Shown here in pieces: positions 25,748 through 34,342 of a stretch of DNA of 64,000 nt. Source of the DNA: an uncultured Clostridia bacterium (GTDB lineage Bacteria; Bacillota; Clostridia; UMGS1810); NCBI GenBank assembly GCA_934463115.1, contig CAKSIN010000012.1, forward strand, positions 11,415 to 75,414. Reading direction: 5' to 3'. Numbering within the stretch: the first letter of the stretch is position 1; the number at the start of each line of letters is the position of its first letter. The notes beneath the pieces are model-generated. The model was not told the DNA's origin, made no database searches, and was given only the letters and a program-made list of their open reading frames with translations. Both the position numbers and the translations under genes were made by a program.

Positions 25748-26742
25748 CAAAAATAATAAAAGAAAATCAACTTGACGAAGCTGCCGAATGCCTGGCAAAC
25801 GGCGGAACGGTTGTGTTTCCGACTGAAACCGTGTACGGTTTGGGCGGCGATGCATTTAACGATGCAGCCATAGACAGGATATATAAAGCAAAGGGACGTC
25901 CGAGTGATAATCCGCTTATAGTTCATATTTCGGATATAGGTGATTTGGACAAGCTTGCCGAATATGTTTCGGATAATTGCAGAGCACTGGCTGATAAATT
26001 TTGGCCAGGCCCGCTCACAATGATATTTCCCAAAAAAGATTCGGTACCTTTTCGGGTTACCGGCGGTTTAAACACCGTTGCCGTTCGTTTTCCGTCAAAT
26101 TCGATTGCACATGAATTGATTCGCCGAAGTAATGTACTTGTTGCCGCCCCGTCGGCAAATTTGTCCGGCAGTCCAAGCCCGACAATATGCAGACATGTTG
26201 TAAATGATCTTAACGGCAGAGTTGACTATATCATAGACGGGGAAGAATGCGAAATCGGTTTGGAATCAACAGTTGTAGATATGACAGGCGACTATCCCGT
26301 TATACTTCGCCCCGGCGCAATAACTCTTGAGGATATACAATCAATTATACCGGAGGCTGTTTTTGATCCGCATCTCAATGAGGAAACATCGCGGCCAAAA
26401 TGCCCTGGAATGAAATACAAGCACTACGCGCCAAAGGCAAAAATGGAAGTGGTTATCGGCAATAAAGATAAAGTGCGCGAGTATATTTCAAAAAAACTTG
26501 AAAGTGAAAACAATGTCGGTGTAATGACATATAAGGGCGGAGATTATGACAGAGCTGTCTGTGTTCTTCCCGGCGGAGAAAACATGCGCGAATATGCATC
26601 CAGATTGTTTTATAATCTGCGTGTTTTCGACGAATACGGCGTAAGTAAAATTTATGCGGAATTTTCGAACGAAAGCGGCATAGGAGTTGCTGTTCGAAAT
26701 CGTTTGTACAAATCCGCCGCTCATAACATTACGGAGGTGTAG
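25744..26742 (+). CDS. tsaC: L-threonylcarbamoyladenylate synthase (TsaC/Sua5 long form)
   Basis: 332 residues, so the Sua5 type with an N-terminal YrdC domain (about 1-200) and a C-terminal Sua5 domain. Motifs: GGTVVFPTETVYGLGGDA at 20-37, KGRPSDNPL, and SANLSGSPSPT. The PRPKCPGMKYKHYAPKA-like linker (RPKCPGMKYKHYAPKA) is the conserved Sua5 loop. It makes threonylcarbamoyl-AMP from threonine, bicarbonate and ATP, which TsaD then transfers to A37 of ANN-decoding tRNAs. tsaD lies 0.9 kb downstream in the same operon; tsaB and tsaE are not in the window. Confidence 0.95.
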   Translation: MTKIIKENQLDEAAECLANGGTVVFPTETVYGLGGDAFNDAAIDRIYKAKGRPSDNPLIVHISDIGDLDKLAEYVSDNCRALADKFWPGPLTMIFPKKDSVPFRVTGGLNTVAVRFPSNSIAHELIRRSNVLVAAPSANLSGSPSPTICRHVVNDLNGRVDYIIDGEECEIGLESTVVDMTGDYPVILRPGAITLEDIQSIIPEAVFDPHLNEETSRPKCPGMKYKHYAPKAKMEVVIGNKDKVREYISKKLESENNVGVMTYKGGDYDRAVCVLPGGENMREYASRLFYNLRVFDEYGVSKIYAEFSNESGIGVAVRNRLYKSAAHNITEV

Positions 26743-26748
26743 CGCCCA

Positions 26749-27189
26749 ATGAATATTATGTTTGTCTGTACCGGAAACACATGCAGGAGTCCTATGGCAG
26801 AAGCAATATATAACAATCTAATATCAAAAAGCGGTAAAACAGGCGCTGCAATATCACGCGGCATAAGTGTATTTGAGCCGGAACCGCTCAACCCCAAGGC
26901 ATTGTGTGCATTGCAAACGCTCGGAATTGTGCCCGAAAATCACAATTCAACACCAATAATGGCAGATGATATTGAATCGGTTGATCTTGTGCTCACAATG
27001 ACCACACAGCATAAAATGCTGCTAAAGGCATTTTATCCGAAATATGCTTCAAAAATATATACGCTTGCAGAAAAAGCATTTGGAAAGGACTCATCTATAA
27101 AAGATCCGTTCGGCGGCTCGCAGCAAGTTTATGACGAATGTGCCAATCAGATACTGCATGCTGTAGAAAGAATAGTTGATAATGAATGA
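26749..27189 (+). CDS. ywlE: Low-molecular-weight phosphatase, YwlE-like protein-arginine phosphatase
   Basis: 146 residues. The P-loop FVCTGNTCRSPMAEA contains the Cys7-x5-Arg13 signature, and DPFGGS near 119 carries the general acid Asp. Threonine at position 11 matches the Thr that gives YwlE specificity for phosphoarginine; tyrosine phosphatases of this fold usually have Ile or Leu there. The position after tsaC also matches the Bacillus ywlC-ywlE neighbourhood. If so it removes arginine phosphates placed by McsB, a degradation tag read by ClpCP; mcsB is not in this window. GGAGGTG precedes the start. Confidence 0.85.
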   Translation: MNIMFVCTGNTCRSPMAEAIYNNLISKSGKTGAAISRGISVFEPEPLNPKALCALQTLGIVPENHNSTPIMADDIESVDLVLTMTTQHKMLLKAFYPKYASKIYTLAEKAFGKDSSIKDPFGGSQQVYDECANQILHAVERIVDNE

Positions 27190-27628
27190 TACACTGCAAA
27201 TAATACGCGCTGCGCTGAATGATGTTGACCGCATAGCCGAAATAGAGCAAAACTGTTTTAACTCCGAGGCATGGTCGGCAGCAAATATACAAAGTGCATT
27301 TGATAGCAGAAATATATGGTTTATTGCAAAAAAAGGGAATGAAACAATCGGATACATCAACTTTTCGCATGTGCTTGACGAATCTGAGCTTAACCGTGTT
27401 GCGGTGCTTAAAGCGTTCAGAAACAACGGAATAGCTTGTTTGCTCATTGAACATGGCATACGGGAGTTGAAATCTCTTGGAATCAATACTGTTTTTCTTG
27501 AGGTTCGCAGCAGTAATACAGCTGCCCGGAATCTGTATGACAAAATCGGATTTAAAGCATATATGACAAGAAAAGAATATTATTGTAATCCCGTTGAGGA
27601 TGCTTTGCTTATGCAAATGCAAATATAA
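27182..27628 (+). CDS. rimI: Ribosomal-protein-alanine N-acetyltransferase (RimI-type GNAT)
   Basis: 148 residues from ATG at 27182, eight bases inside the end of ywlE; an in-frame TTG at 27176 is a less likely start. GNAT fold: IAEIEQNCFNSEAWS at the N-terminus, VLKAFRNNGIACLLIEHGI as the acetyl-CoA pyrophosphate loop (the usual R/Q-x-x-G-x-A/G reads RNNGIA), and VRSSNTAARNLYDKIGF as motif B. The N-terminal block and its place just before tsaD are typical of RimI. Acetylates the N-terminus of ribosomal protein S18 in E. coli; the substrate in Firmicutes is not certain. Confidence 0.88.
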   Translation: MNDTLQIIRAALNDVDRIAEIEQNCFNSEAWSAANIQSAFDSRNIWFIAKKGNETIGYINFSHVLDESELNRVAVLKAFRNNGIACLLIEHGIRELKSLGINTVFLEVRSSNTAARNLYDKIGFKAYMTRKEYYCNPVEDALLMQMQI

Positions 27629-27648
27629 GGTAAAATGAAGGTGATAAT

Positions 27649-28656
27649 TTGTCTTTAATACTCGGAATTGAATCATCATGCGATGAAACATCCGCCGCTG
27701 TCGTAAAAAACGGGCGCGAGGTTTTGTCAAATATTATTTCATCTCAAATAGATATACATAAATTGTACGGAGGTGTTGTTCCGGAAATAGCATCGCGAAA
27801 ACACCTTGAAGTTATAAATAATGTTATAAAAGAAGCTGTAAACACCGCCGGAATATCCTTTGAGGAAATCGATGCCGTCGGAGTGACATATGCCCCGGGG
27901 CTTGTTGGTGCTCTGCTTGTCGGAGTATCGGCGGCAAAGGCATTGGCATATGCGCTTAATAAACCGCTTATACCGGTTCACCACATAAGAGCACATATAT
28001 GTGCAAATTATATTGAACATCCGGATTTGAAACCGCCGTTTATGTGCCTTGTTACATCGGGCGGACACAGCCACATAATATATGTGAAAAATTACACCGA
28101 ATTTGAAATTATCGGTCAGACGCGCGACGATGCTGCCGGAGAGGCATTTGATAAAGTAGCGCGGGTTCTCGGACTCGGTTACCCCGGAGGCCCCAAAATA
28201 GACAGGCTTGCAAAAAGCGGAAATGAAGATGCGGTAAAGTTTAAAAAGGTCAGCTTTGGCGATGATAACTATGATTTTAGCTTCAGCGGTATAAAAACCG
28301 GCGTCATAAACTATGTTCACACACTTGAGCAAAAAGGCGAAAGCATATGTGCTGCCGATATAGCGGCAAGCTTTCAGAAAAGTGTTGTTGAAGTGCTGAT
28401 AGATAATCTGCTTAATGCAGCCGACAAATACAATGTTGATACACTTGCGCTTGCCGGCGGTGTTGCCTCAAACTCAAGATTGAGATACGAGCTTGAAACA
28501 AGGAAAGAGAAACGGAAAATATATTATCCGTCTCCAATATATTGTACAGACAACGGTGCAATGGTTGCATGCAGTGCATACTATGAGGCCGCAGCCGGCA
28601 ATTATGCTGATTTGTCGCTTAATGCCATACCGTTTCTGAATATAAATTTAAACTAA
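27649..28656 (+). CDS. tsaD: tRNA N6-adenosine threonylcarbamoyltransferase
   Basis: 335 residues from TTG at 27649, with GAAGGTGAT upstream. ASKHA-fold protein: GIESSCDETSAAVV at the start, metal ligands in HHIRAHICANY, the nucleotide-binding VTSGGHSHI, and GGVASNSRLR near the C-terminus. It transfers the threonylcarbamoyl group to A37 of tRNA, with TsaB and TsaE as partners. Both tsaC and tsaD sit in this operon. Motifs and length are standard. Confidence 0.97.
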   Translation: MSLILGIESSCDETSAAVVKNGREVLSNIISSQIDIHKLYGGVVPEIASRKHLEVINNVIKEAVNTAGISFEEIDAVGVTYAPGLVGALLVGVSAAKALAYALNKPLIPVHHIRAHICANYIEHPDLKPPFMCLVTSGGHSHIIYVKNYTEFEIIGQTRDDAAGEAFDKVARVLGLGYPGGPKIDRLAKSGNEDAVKFKKVSFGDDNYDFSFSGIKTGVINYVHTLEQKGESICAADIAASFQKSVVEVLIDNLLNAADKYNVDTLALAGGVASNSRLRYELETRKEKRKIYYPSPIYCTDNGAMVACSAYYEAAAGNYADLSLNAIPFLNINLN

Positions 28657-28672
28657 TTTCGGAGGGAAGAAA

Positions 28673-30523
28673 ATGAGAAAAACAAGAATAGTTTCACTTA
28701 CGACAGCAATTTTTATAATTATGAGTTTGTTTGCTGTTTCAAGTGCCGCAACATTCAAGGATGTTCCGGCAGACACTTACAGCTGGGCTGTAAATGAAAT
28801 TGAAAGCATGTCGAAGAGCGGAATAATCAAAGGTTATGAAGACAACACATTCAGACCGGATAAGTCGGTTTCAAAGCTTGAAGCGCTTGTACTTACTGCC
28901 CGCGTTCTTGGCTCCGAGAATCCTTCGAACAGCAATATCACCGAAACGGCTATCGAAAATTTCGGGGATACAATCGACACGTATAAAATCGGGTTTGGTC
29001 AGAACGAAATAGCATATCTTATGGCCAAAGGAATCCTTACAACATCCGAACTTTCTTCGTACATCAGTTCAGATGTTGCATCAACGGGTACAAAAAGATA
29101 TGAAATGGCTGTAATACTTACAAAGGCTCTTGATGCAGAAGAAGAAGTAAGCAAAAACGTAATGACATCTTTGGAATATGCCGATTCGCAGGATATTCCC
29201 GCATATGCAAAAAAATATGTTGAGTATGTATCAAATCAAGGTCTCATGAACGGTGTTTCCGGAAACAAATTTTCACCGAACACCGATGTTACAAGAGCTC
29301 AGGCAGCAGTTATGCTTAACAAGCTTATCAATCTTACGAATTATACATATCAGATCGGAGTTGTCGCTGAAATGGATACCGCTTCGAGAATTATTAAACT
29401 GAAAGATAATTCAGAGTATAAGCAGTATACCGTTGATTCGAGCGTTCTGCTCAGATTTGAGGGAACAAAAATAACAATTAACGATATCGGAACAGGTTAT
29501 GACGCCGTTGCGACGTTTAAAAACGGCTCATTGTATGCAATAGATTTTGTAACCGCCATGCTTGATGCCGAAATATACGGATCAATTGCTGCAAAATCAT
29601 CTCTCGGCGCCAATCCGTCTATATCTGTTTATGAAATAAAAAGTACGGATGCAAGTGTAAACAACAGCAGCGATAACAAAACATCTTACACGCTTTCGGA
29701 TAATTGTGTAATCACCGCGTCCGGTTCATCGTCAACATTTGCAGATATCAAAACCGGTTCGTATATCAAGCTTACCGTTGCAAAAGGTAAGGTTTCGGTT
29801 CTTGAGATATTGCCGACCGAATCAACTATAACCGGACGTATTTCCGATATAGAGGTAACACCGGTGTGCAAAATAACCGTTGAAAAGACAAACGGCACAA
29901 CCGAAACTTATAATGTTGCATCAAATGTTACAGTTACCAAGAACGGTTCCAAAATGACAATTGCCGATGTTGTAGTGGGTGATACAGTATTTGTTACAAC
30001 AACATACGGTTTTGCATCAAAGCTTGTCGCAACAAGCAAAACGCAGGAGAAAAGCGGTGTTATAACCGAAGTTATTATATCGGCAAATCCGCGCATTACA
30101 ATGAAAATCGGGGAGTCGTATATAACTTATCCTGTCACAAAGGATTGTCAGTTTGTCATTACGGGAAAAGCAGAACCCAACTTCTACGATCTCCGTGCCG
30201 GAACAGCTGCAACGGTGAAAATCGAAAGTGACACAATCGTTCAAATTAACACCGATTCAAGTGATGAAATCAACCAGATATCGGGTACTGTTATGTCGGT
30301 GAACACATCGTATAATCTTGTACAGATAACCTATGTTGACAGTTTAAGCGGTACAACGATGTCCGAACCTGTTTTTGTAAAGAACAAAGCGTCAATAATA
30401 GATATTTCTAACGGAAGTACAATAAAGCTCTCCAACATAAAAACAGGATCAAAAATAACAGCTTTCGGTTCAAGAAACAACGGAGTATTTGAAGCAACAA
30501 CAATAAATGTAGTAAACAACTGA
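28673..30523 (+). CDS. Secreted S-layer-homology (SLH) domain protein with tandem beta repeats
   Basis: 616 residues. A signal peptide covers about 1-25. Three SLH-like modules follow: about 28-80 (FKDVPADTYSWAVNEI ... GYEDNTFRPDKSVSKLEA), a divergent middle one about 98-155, and about 167-218 (IPAYAKKYVEYV ... FSPNTDVTRAQAA). The remaining 400 residues form roughly five related beta-rich units of 60-80 residues with recurring patterns of the kind G-x-I-x-x-I, then V-x-x-x-G, D-I-x-x-G-S/T. SLH modules bind pyruvylated or other secondary cell-wall polymers, so it should be on the cell surface. The repeat unit is unfamiliar to me. It lies 16 bases after tsaD with GGAGGGAAG before the ATG, inside a housekeeping operon. 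Confidence 0.82.
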   Translation: MRKTRIVSLTTAIFIIMSLFAVSSAATFKDVPADTYSWAVNEIESMSKSGIIKGYEDNTFRPDKSVSKLEALVLTARVLGSENPSNSNITETAIENFGDTIDTYKIGFGQNEIAYLMAKGILTTSELSSYISSDVASTGTKRYEMAVILTKALDAEEEVSKNVMTSLEYADSQDIPAYAKKYVEYVSNQGLMNGVSGNKFSPNTDVTRAQAAVMLNKLINLTNYTYQIGVVAEMDTASRIIKLKDNSEYKQYTVDSSVLLRFEGTKITINDIGTGYDAVATFKNGSLYAIDFVTAMLDAEIYGSIAAKSSLGANPSISVYEIKSTDASVNNSSDNKTSYTLSDNCVITASGSSSTFADIKTGSYIKLTVAKGKVSVLEILPTESTITGRISDIEVTPVCKITVEKTNGTTETYNVASNVTVTKNGSKMTIADVVVGDTVFVTTTYGFASKLVATSKTQEKSGVITEVIISANPRITMKIGESYITYPVTKDCQFVITGKAEPNFYDLRAGTAATVKIESDTIVQINTDSSDEINQISGTVMSVNTSYNLVQITYVDSLSGTTMSEPVFVKNKASIIDISNGSTIKLSNIKTGSKITAFGSRNNGVFEATTINVVNN

Positions 30524-30547
30524 TGATATATTTCGGGGGATTTAAAA

Positions 30548-31552
30548 ATGGTTAGTATCAACGTGAACAATACCGGATTTACAGTAAGCAATGCATTTGT
30601 CGACAAATATCTTTGCGAAGCCAACGGTTCATTTGTCAAAGTGTATTTGTACTTACTGCGGCATGCTGCAGACAGCAACATAACCGTTTCCGACATTGCA
30701 AACGCCCTAAACCTTCTTGAATCTGATGTGATACGTTCTTTTAAATATTGGGACAAGCAATGTGTGTTGTCATTTAAAAGTAACGGAAAAGATGATTACA
30801 GCGTGGAATTTATTCCCGAGCATGAATCAAACGAGGGCATTCCGGCTGATAAAAATTCTTCCGTTTCGGAAATATCACATCAAAAAAACACATCATTGCC
30901 AACTGCAGTAATGTATACAAAAAGCGAAATAACAAATTACATGAAAACAAATGAGGGTATCCGACACATGTTTCTGATATCTTCTCAGATACTGAACAGA
31001 ACGCTGTCGGATACCGACAGAAAAATCCTCTTTAGTTTTTATGATTACCTGAAGATGCCGGTCGAGGTTATATTTACACTTCTTGAATACTGCGCGTCTA
31101 TTAACAAAACAAGTATACGATATATCGAAAAGGTTGCATATTCGTGGGCAGACCGCGAAATAAACACCCTTGCAAAAGCAAGTGCTTTTGTGAAGGAAAG
31201 AACCGAAACAAACAATATAATACGTCACTATCTTGGTGTGTTCAAGATAATCGGACGTGATTTTACCGAAACGGAGTTATCGTATCTTAACAATTGGCTG
31301 TTTGAAATGAAGTATGATGAATCGACAATTCGCAGAGCGTATGAAGTGACTGTTACCAATACCGGCAAACTTGCATTTAGCTATATGGACAAAGTTTTAA
31401 AAAATTCCGCGAATCAATCAACAGCTTCAAAAGACAGCAAGTTGTCAAAGCGTACCGGCAATATTCAAAAAAGGAACTCCTTTCAGGATTACAGTACAGA
31501 TATGGACGACTTTGATATTCAGCTCATTCAAAAGAGAATCGGCAAAAGTTGA
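30548..31552 (+). CDS. DnaD-domain primosomal protein
   Basis: 334 residues. The N-terminal part (about 1-90) resembles the winged-helix domain of DnaD/DnaB; two DnaB_2-type domains follow, and the characteristic VAYSWADREINTLAKA motif lies near residue 198. The second copy (about 222-300) contains YLNNWLFEMKYDESTIRRAYE. In Firmicutes such proteins recruit the helicase loader during initiation and restart. The next gene encodes a DnaI/DnaC-like loader, which supports this. GGGGGA precedes the start. Confidence 0.88.
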   Translation: MVSINVNNTGFTVSNAFVDKYLCEANGSFVKVYLYLLRHAADSNITVSDIANALNLLESDVIRSFKYWDKQCVLSFKSNGKDDYSVEFIPEHESNEGIPADKNSSVSEISHQKNTSLPTAVMYTKSEITNYMKTNEGIRHMFLISSQILNRTLSDTDRKILFSFYDYLKMPVEVIFTLLEYCASINKTSIRYIEKVAYSWADREINTLAKASAFVKERTETNNIIRHYLGVFKIIGRDFTETELSYLNNWLFEMKYDESTIRRAYEVTVTNTGKLAFSYMDKVLKNSANQSTASKDSKLSKRTGNIQKRNSFQDYSTDMDDFDIQLIQKRIGKS

Positions 31553-31605
31553 CCGTGATTCTGTCTGTATATGTTAACTGAGAGAAAATAATAAGGGGGC
31601 ATATT

Positions 31606-32631
31606 ATGTGCAGTTACAACTCAATGCATGAAAAAATTATGCACGAGTACGAAAATATCCGCATGCAGCACTATAACGAGCAGCAAAAGAAACTCGGCAG
31701 ACTATATGAAATTGCTCCGGAAATACAGGAAATAGACGGCAGAATCTCTGCGCTTGCATTTGAATATGCATCAAAGATAATAAGCGACGGAATAACACCG
31801 GATGACGCCGTTTGTCTTGTAAAGGAAAACAAGGAGCAGCTTGAAAAACAGCGTGCATATTATTTAAAACTGCACAATATAAACCCGGAACAGCTTTCGG
31901 TCAGCTACAATTGTCCGGTATGTAAAGATACGGGGTTTGTTGGAAATAATAAATGCAAATGCTACAGTGAGGTAATGAAAAAAGTCCTCGGCCGCGGTTC
32001 GGCCGGATTGAAGAATATAAATCTGGATATTGATAACGATACATTTGAGAATTTTACACTTGATTGGTATTCAAAAGAAACAGATCCAAAACTCGGTGTG
32101 TCTCAGTATGAAATTATGCATTCGGTACGAAATGAATGTATATCGTTTTGTGAATTATTCAAAAAAGCGGGCGGCAATTTGTATTTTTACGGAAATTCCG
32201 GCACCGGAAAAACATTTATGACAAAGTGTATTGTTAACAAACTTCTTAGTCAGGGTGTCAACATAGTTTACCGCTCAGCATACGGATTTTTTCAGTTTAT
32301 GGAAGACTATAAATTCGGCAGAACAGACCGTGAAGCTTTTCAAGCCGAATATAATTCGGTTTATGATTCCGATTTACTTATAATTGACGATTTGGGGACA
32401 GAATTTATCACGTCATATACATGTTCGGTATTTTTTGATGTCCTCAACACTCGTCTCGGCAATAAGAAAAGCACCATTATCAGCTCAAATTTGAACATTA
32501 AAAATCTTGCCGAACGATATACGGAGCGTGTGTCATCACGCATAATAGGCGAATTTGAGCTCTTGCGTTTTGCCGGGAACGATATCCGTATTGCAAAAAA
32601 ATTTAACAACAGGGGTGCAAAATGCTTATAG
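31606..32631 (+). CDS. Helicase loader ATPase (DnaI/DnaC-like)
   Basis: 341 residues. An N-terminal helical and helicase-binding region carries a zinc-type cluster CPVCKDTGFVGNNKCKC near 103-119. The AAA+ domain follows with Walker A GNSGTGKT near 199, Walker B LLIIDDLGTEF and sensor I IISSN. The zinc cluster and C-terminal AAA+ match DnaI and phage-type loaders rather than transposase IstB. It loads the replicative helicase with the DnaD-domain partner encoded upstream. AAGGGGGC precedes the ATG; the stop lies 10 bases inside the methyltransferase gene. Confidence 0.9.
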   Translation: MCSYNSMHEKIMHEYENIRMQHYNEQQKKLGRLYEIAPEIQEIDGRISALAFEYASKIISDGITPDDAVCLVKENKEQLEKQRAYYLKLHNINPEQLSVSYNCPVCKDTGFVGNNKCKCYSEVMKKVLGRGSAGLKNINLDIDNDTFENFTLDWYSKETDPKLGVSQYEIMHSVRNECISFCELFKKAGGNLYFYGNSGTGKTFMTKCIVNKLLSQGVNIVYRSAYGFFQFMEDYKFGRTDREAFQAEYNSVYDSDLLIIDDLGTEFITSYTCSVFFDVLNTRLGNKKSTIISSNLNIKNLAERYTERVSSRIIGEFELLRFAGNDIRIAKKFNNRGAKCL

Positions 32632-33485
32632 CAGACAATTGGACAGACTACGAACTGCTTGACGCCGCCGACGGTATGAAGCTTGAAAGATGGAAAAATA
32701 TTATACTCGAACGTCCGGATCCGCAGGTTATATGGAGCGATAAAAGCTCACCGGATTTATGGGAAAATGCTCACGCAAAATATAACCGCAGCCGAAGCGG
32801 GGGAGGGGAGTGGCAAATCAAATCCCCGATGCCTGATTTTTGGTCTGTTGAATATAAGCAGCTTAAGTTTAATATTAAACCTATGGGCTTCAAACACACC
32901 GGACTGTTTCCGGAACAATCGGTGAATTGGGATTTTATTGCTGATATAATTAATTCACGCAATGGTAAAACAAGTGTTTTAAACCTCTTTGCCTACACCG
33001 GCGGAGCGACGCTCGCATCGGCACATGCCGGCGCCGATGTGGTTCATGTAGATGCGTCGAAAGGTATGGTTCAATGGGCAAAAGAGAATGTGGCATTATC
33101 CGGACTCGGCGAAGCTAAAATCAGATACATTGTTGATGATTGTATAAAATTTGTTCAGCGCGAAATTCGCCGCGGACATAAGTATGATGCCATAATTATG
33201 GATCCACCGTCATACGGACGCGGTCCAAAGGGTGAACTTTGGAAATTTGAAGATGAACTTTGCGGCTTGGTTAATCTGTGTAAACAACTGCTCAGCGATA
33301 GTGCGTCACTGTTTATTATTAATTCGTATACAAGCAGTGTTTCTCACACCATTGTTGCAAATGTGCTTGACATGGCTGTAAAAAAATCATTGGGCGGAAC
33401 GATAACCTCAGACGAAATATGTATTCCGATAGGAAAATCCGGAATGCTTTTGCCGTGTGGAGCCGCAACGAGATGGTACAGATAA
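32622..33485 (+). CDS. Class I SAM-dependent RNA methyltransferase (RlmI/RlmK-like, no PUA domain)
   Basis: 287 residues. The SAM motif NLFAYTGGATLASAHAGA and the acidic end of beta-2 VVHVDASKGMV are clear, and the catalytic motif IIMDPPSYGRG (DPPSYG-type) marks the rRNA methyltransferase group that includes RlmI and the RlmK domain. An N-terminal PUA domain is absent. The probable target is 23S rRNA, with the exact base unknown. The gene overlaps the loader ATPase by 10 bases, but a functional link to replication is not implied. Confidence 0.85.
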   Translation: MLIADNWTDYELLDAADGMKLERWKNIILERPDPQVIWSDKSSPDLWENAHAKYNRSRSGGGEWQIKSPMPDFWSVEYKQLKFNIKPMGFKHTGLFPEQSVNWDFIADIINSRNGKTSVLNLFAYTGGATLASAHAGADVVHVDASKGMVQWAKENVALSGLGEAKIRYIVDDCIKFVQREIRRGHKYDAIIMDPPSYGRGPKGELWKFEDELCGLVNLCKQLLSDSASLFIINSYTSSVSHTIVANVLDMAVKKSLGGTITSDEICIPIGKSGMLLPCGAATRWYR

Positions 33486-33502
33486 TTCGGAGGCGATAAC
33501 AG

Positions 33503-34342
33503 TTGATTCAAACAGAAAATTTATCATTTGTATACAGCAGCGATGACTCCGAAGCACAATCAGCACTGTATGATATAAATATTAAAATCAACAACGGTGA
33601 GTTCGTTGCAATTTTGGGCAAAAACGGTTCAGGAAAATCGACCCTTGCAAAACATTTTAACAGTATTTTGCTTCCATCCGGCGGAAAGGTTTATGTCGAC
33701 GGAATGGATACCACTGACGAATCGCTTATGTGGAATATTCGTTCAAATACCGGAATGGTCTTTCAAAATCCGGACAATCAAATTGTTGCAACTGTGGTTG
33801 AGGAAGATGTTGCGTTTGCTGCCGAAAATCTCTCGGTGCCGCCGTCCGAAATTCGTAAAAGGGTTGATAAAGCATTAAAAGCTGTGGGAATGTTTGAATA
33901 TCGAAAACATGCACCGCATCTTTTATCGGGCGGTCAGAAACAACGTGTTGCAATTGCAGGTGTAATTGCAATGGAACCGAAAACCATAGTTTTTGACGAA
34001 CCTACGGCAATGCTTGATCCGTCAGGACGAAAAGAGGTTTTGAAAACAATAACAGACCTTAGCAGAAAACACGGCATTACGATAGTTCTTATTACTCACA
34101 ACATGGATGAGGCTGTCTGTGCGGACAGAGTGATTGTTATGAACGACGGCAGAGTCCTGTGCGATGATAAACCGCATAAAGTTTTTTCGGATGTTGAGAA
34201 TATCAAAAATATCGGTCTTGATGTTCCGCAGGTAACATATCTTGCATATCTCCTGAAGAAAAAGGGAATTGATATAAAAAATGATATACTGACCGAACAA
34301 GAATTTATAGAGGAGTTTATGAAATTATGTCAATCGAAGTAA
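33503..34342 (+). CDS. ecfA1: ECF transporter ATPase EcfA1
   Basis: 279 residues from TTG at 33503 with CGGAGG upstream. ABC ATPase motifs: GKNGSGKST (Walker A), Q-loop MVFQNPDNQIVATVVEEDVAF, signature LLSGGQKQR, and Walker B TIVFDEPTAMLD. The QNPDNQ variant is typical of EcfA1. It forms the energising module with EcfA2 and EcfT, which is shared by separate substrate-binding S subunits for vitamins and metals; none of those is in the window. Overlaps ecfA2 by 16 bases. Confidence 0.95.
   Translation: MIQTENLSFVYSSDDSEAQSALYDINIKINNGEFVAILGKNGSGKSTLAKHFNSILLPSGGKVYVDGMDTTDESLMWNIRSNTGMVFQNPDNQIVATVVEEDVAFAAENLSVPPSEIRKRVDKALKAVGMFEYRKHAPHLLSGGQKQRVAIAGVIAMEPKTIVFDEPTAMLDPSGRKEVLKTITDLSRKHGITIVLITHNMDEAVCADRVIVMNDGRVLCDDKPHKVFSDVENIKNIGLDVPQVTYLAYLLKKKGIDIKNDILTEQEFIEEFMKLCQSK

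Noticed and set aside
27095..28332. Long minus-strand open frames (211 and 197 codons) opposite ywlE, rimI and tsaD
   Set aside because: They lie antisense to three clear conserved genes, show no family features and have no ribosome binding site; they arise from codon bias of the sense genes.
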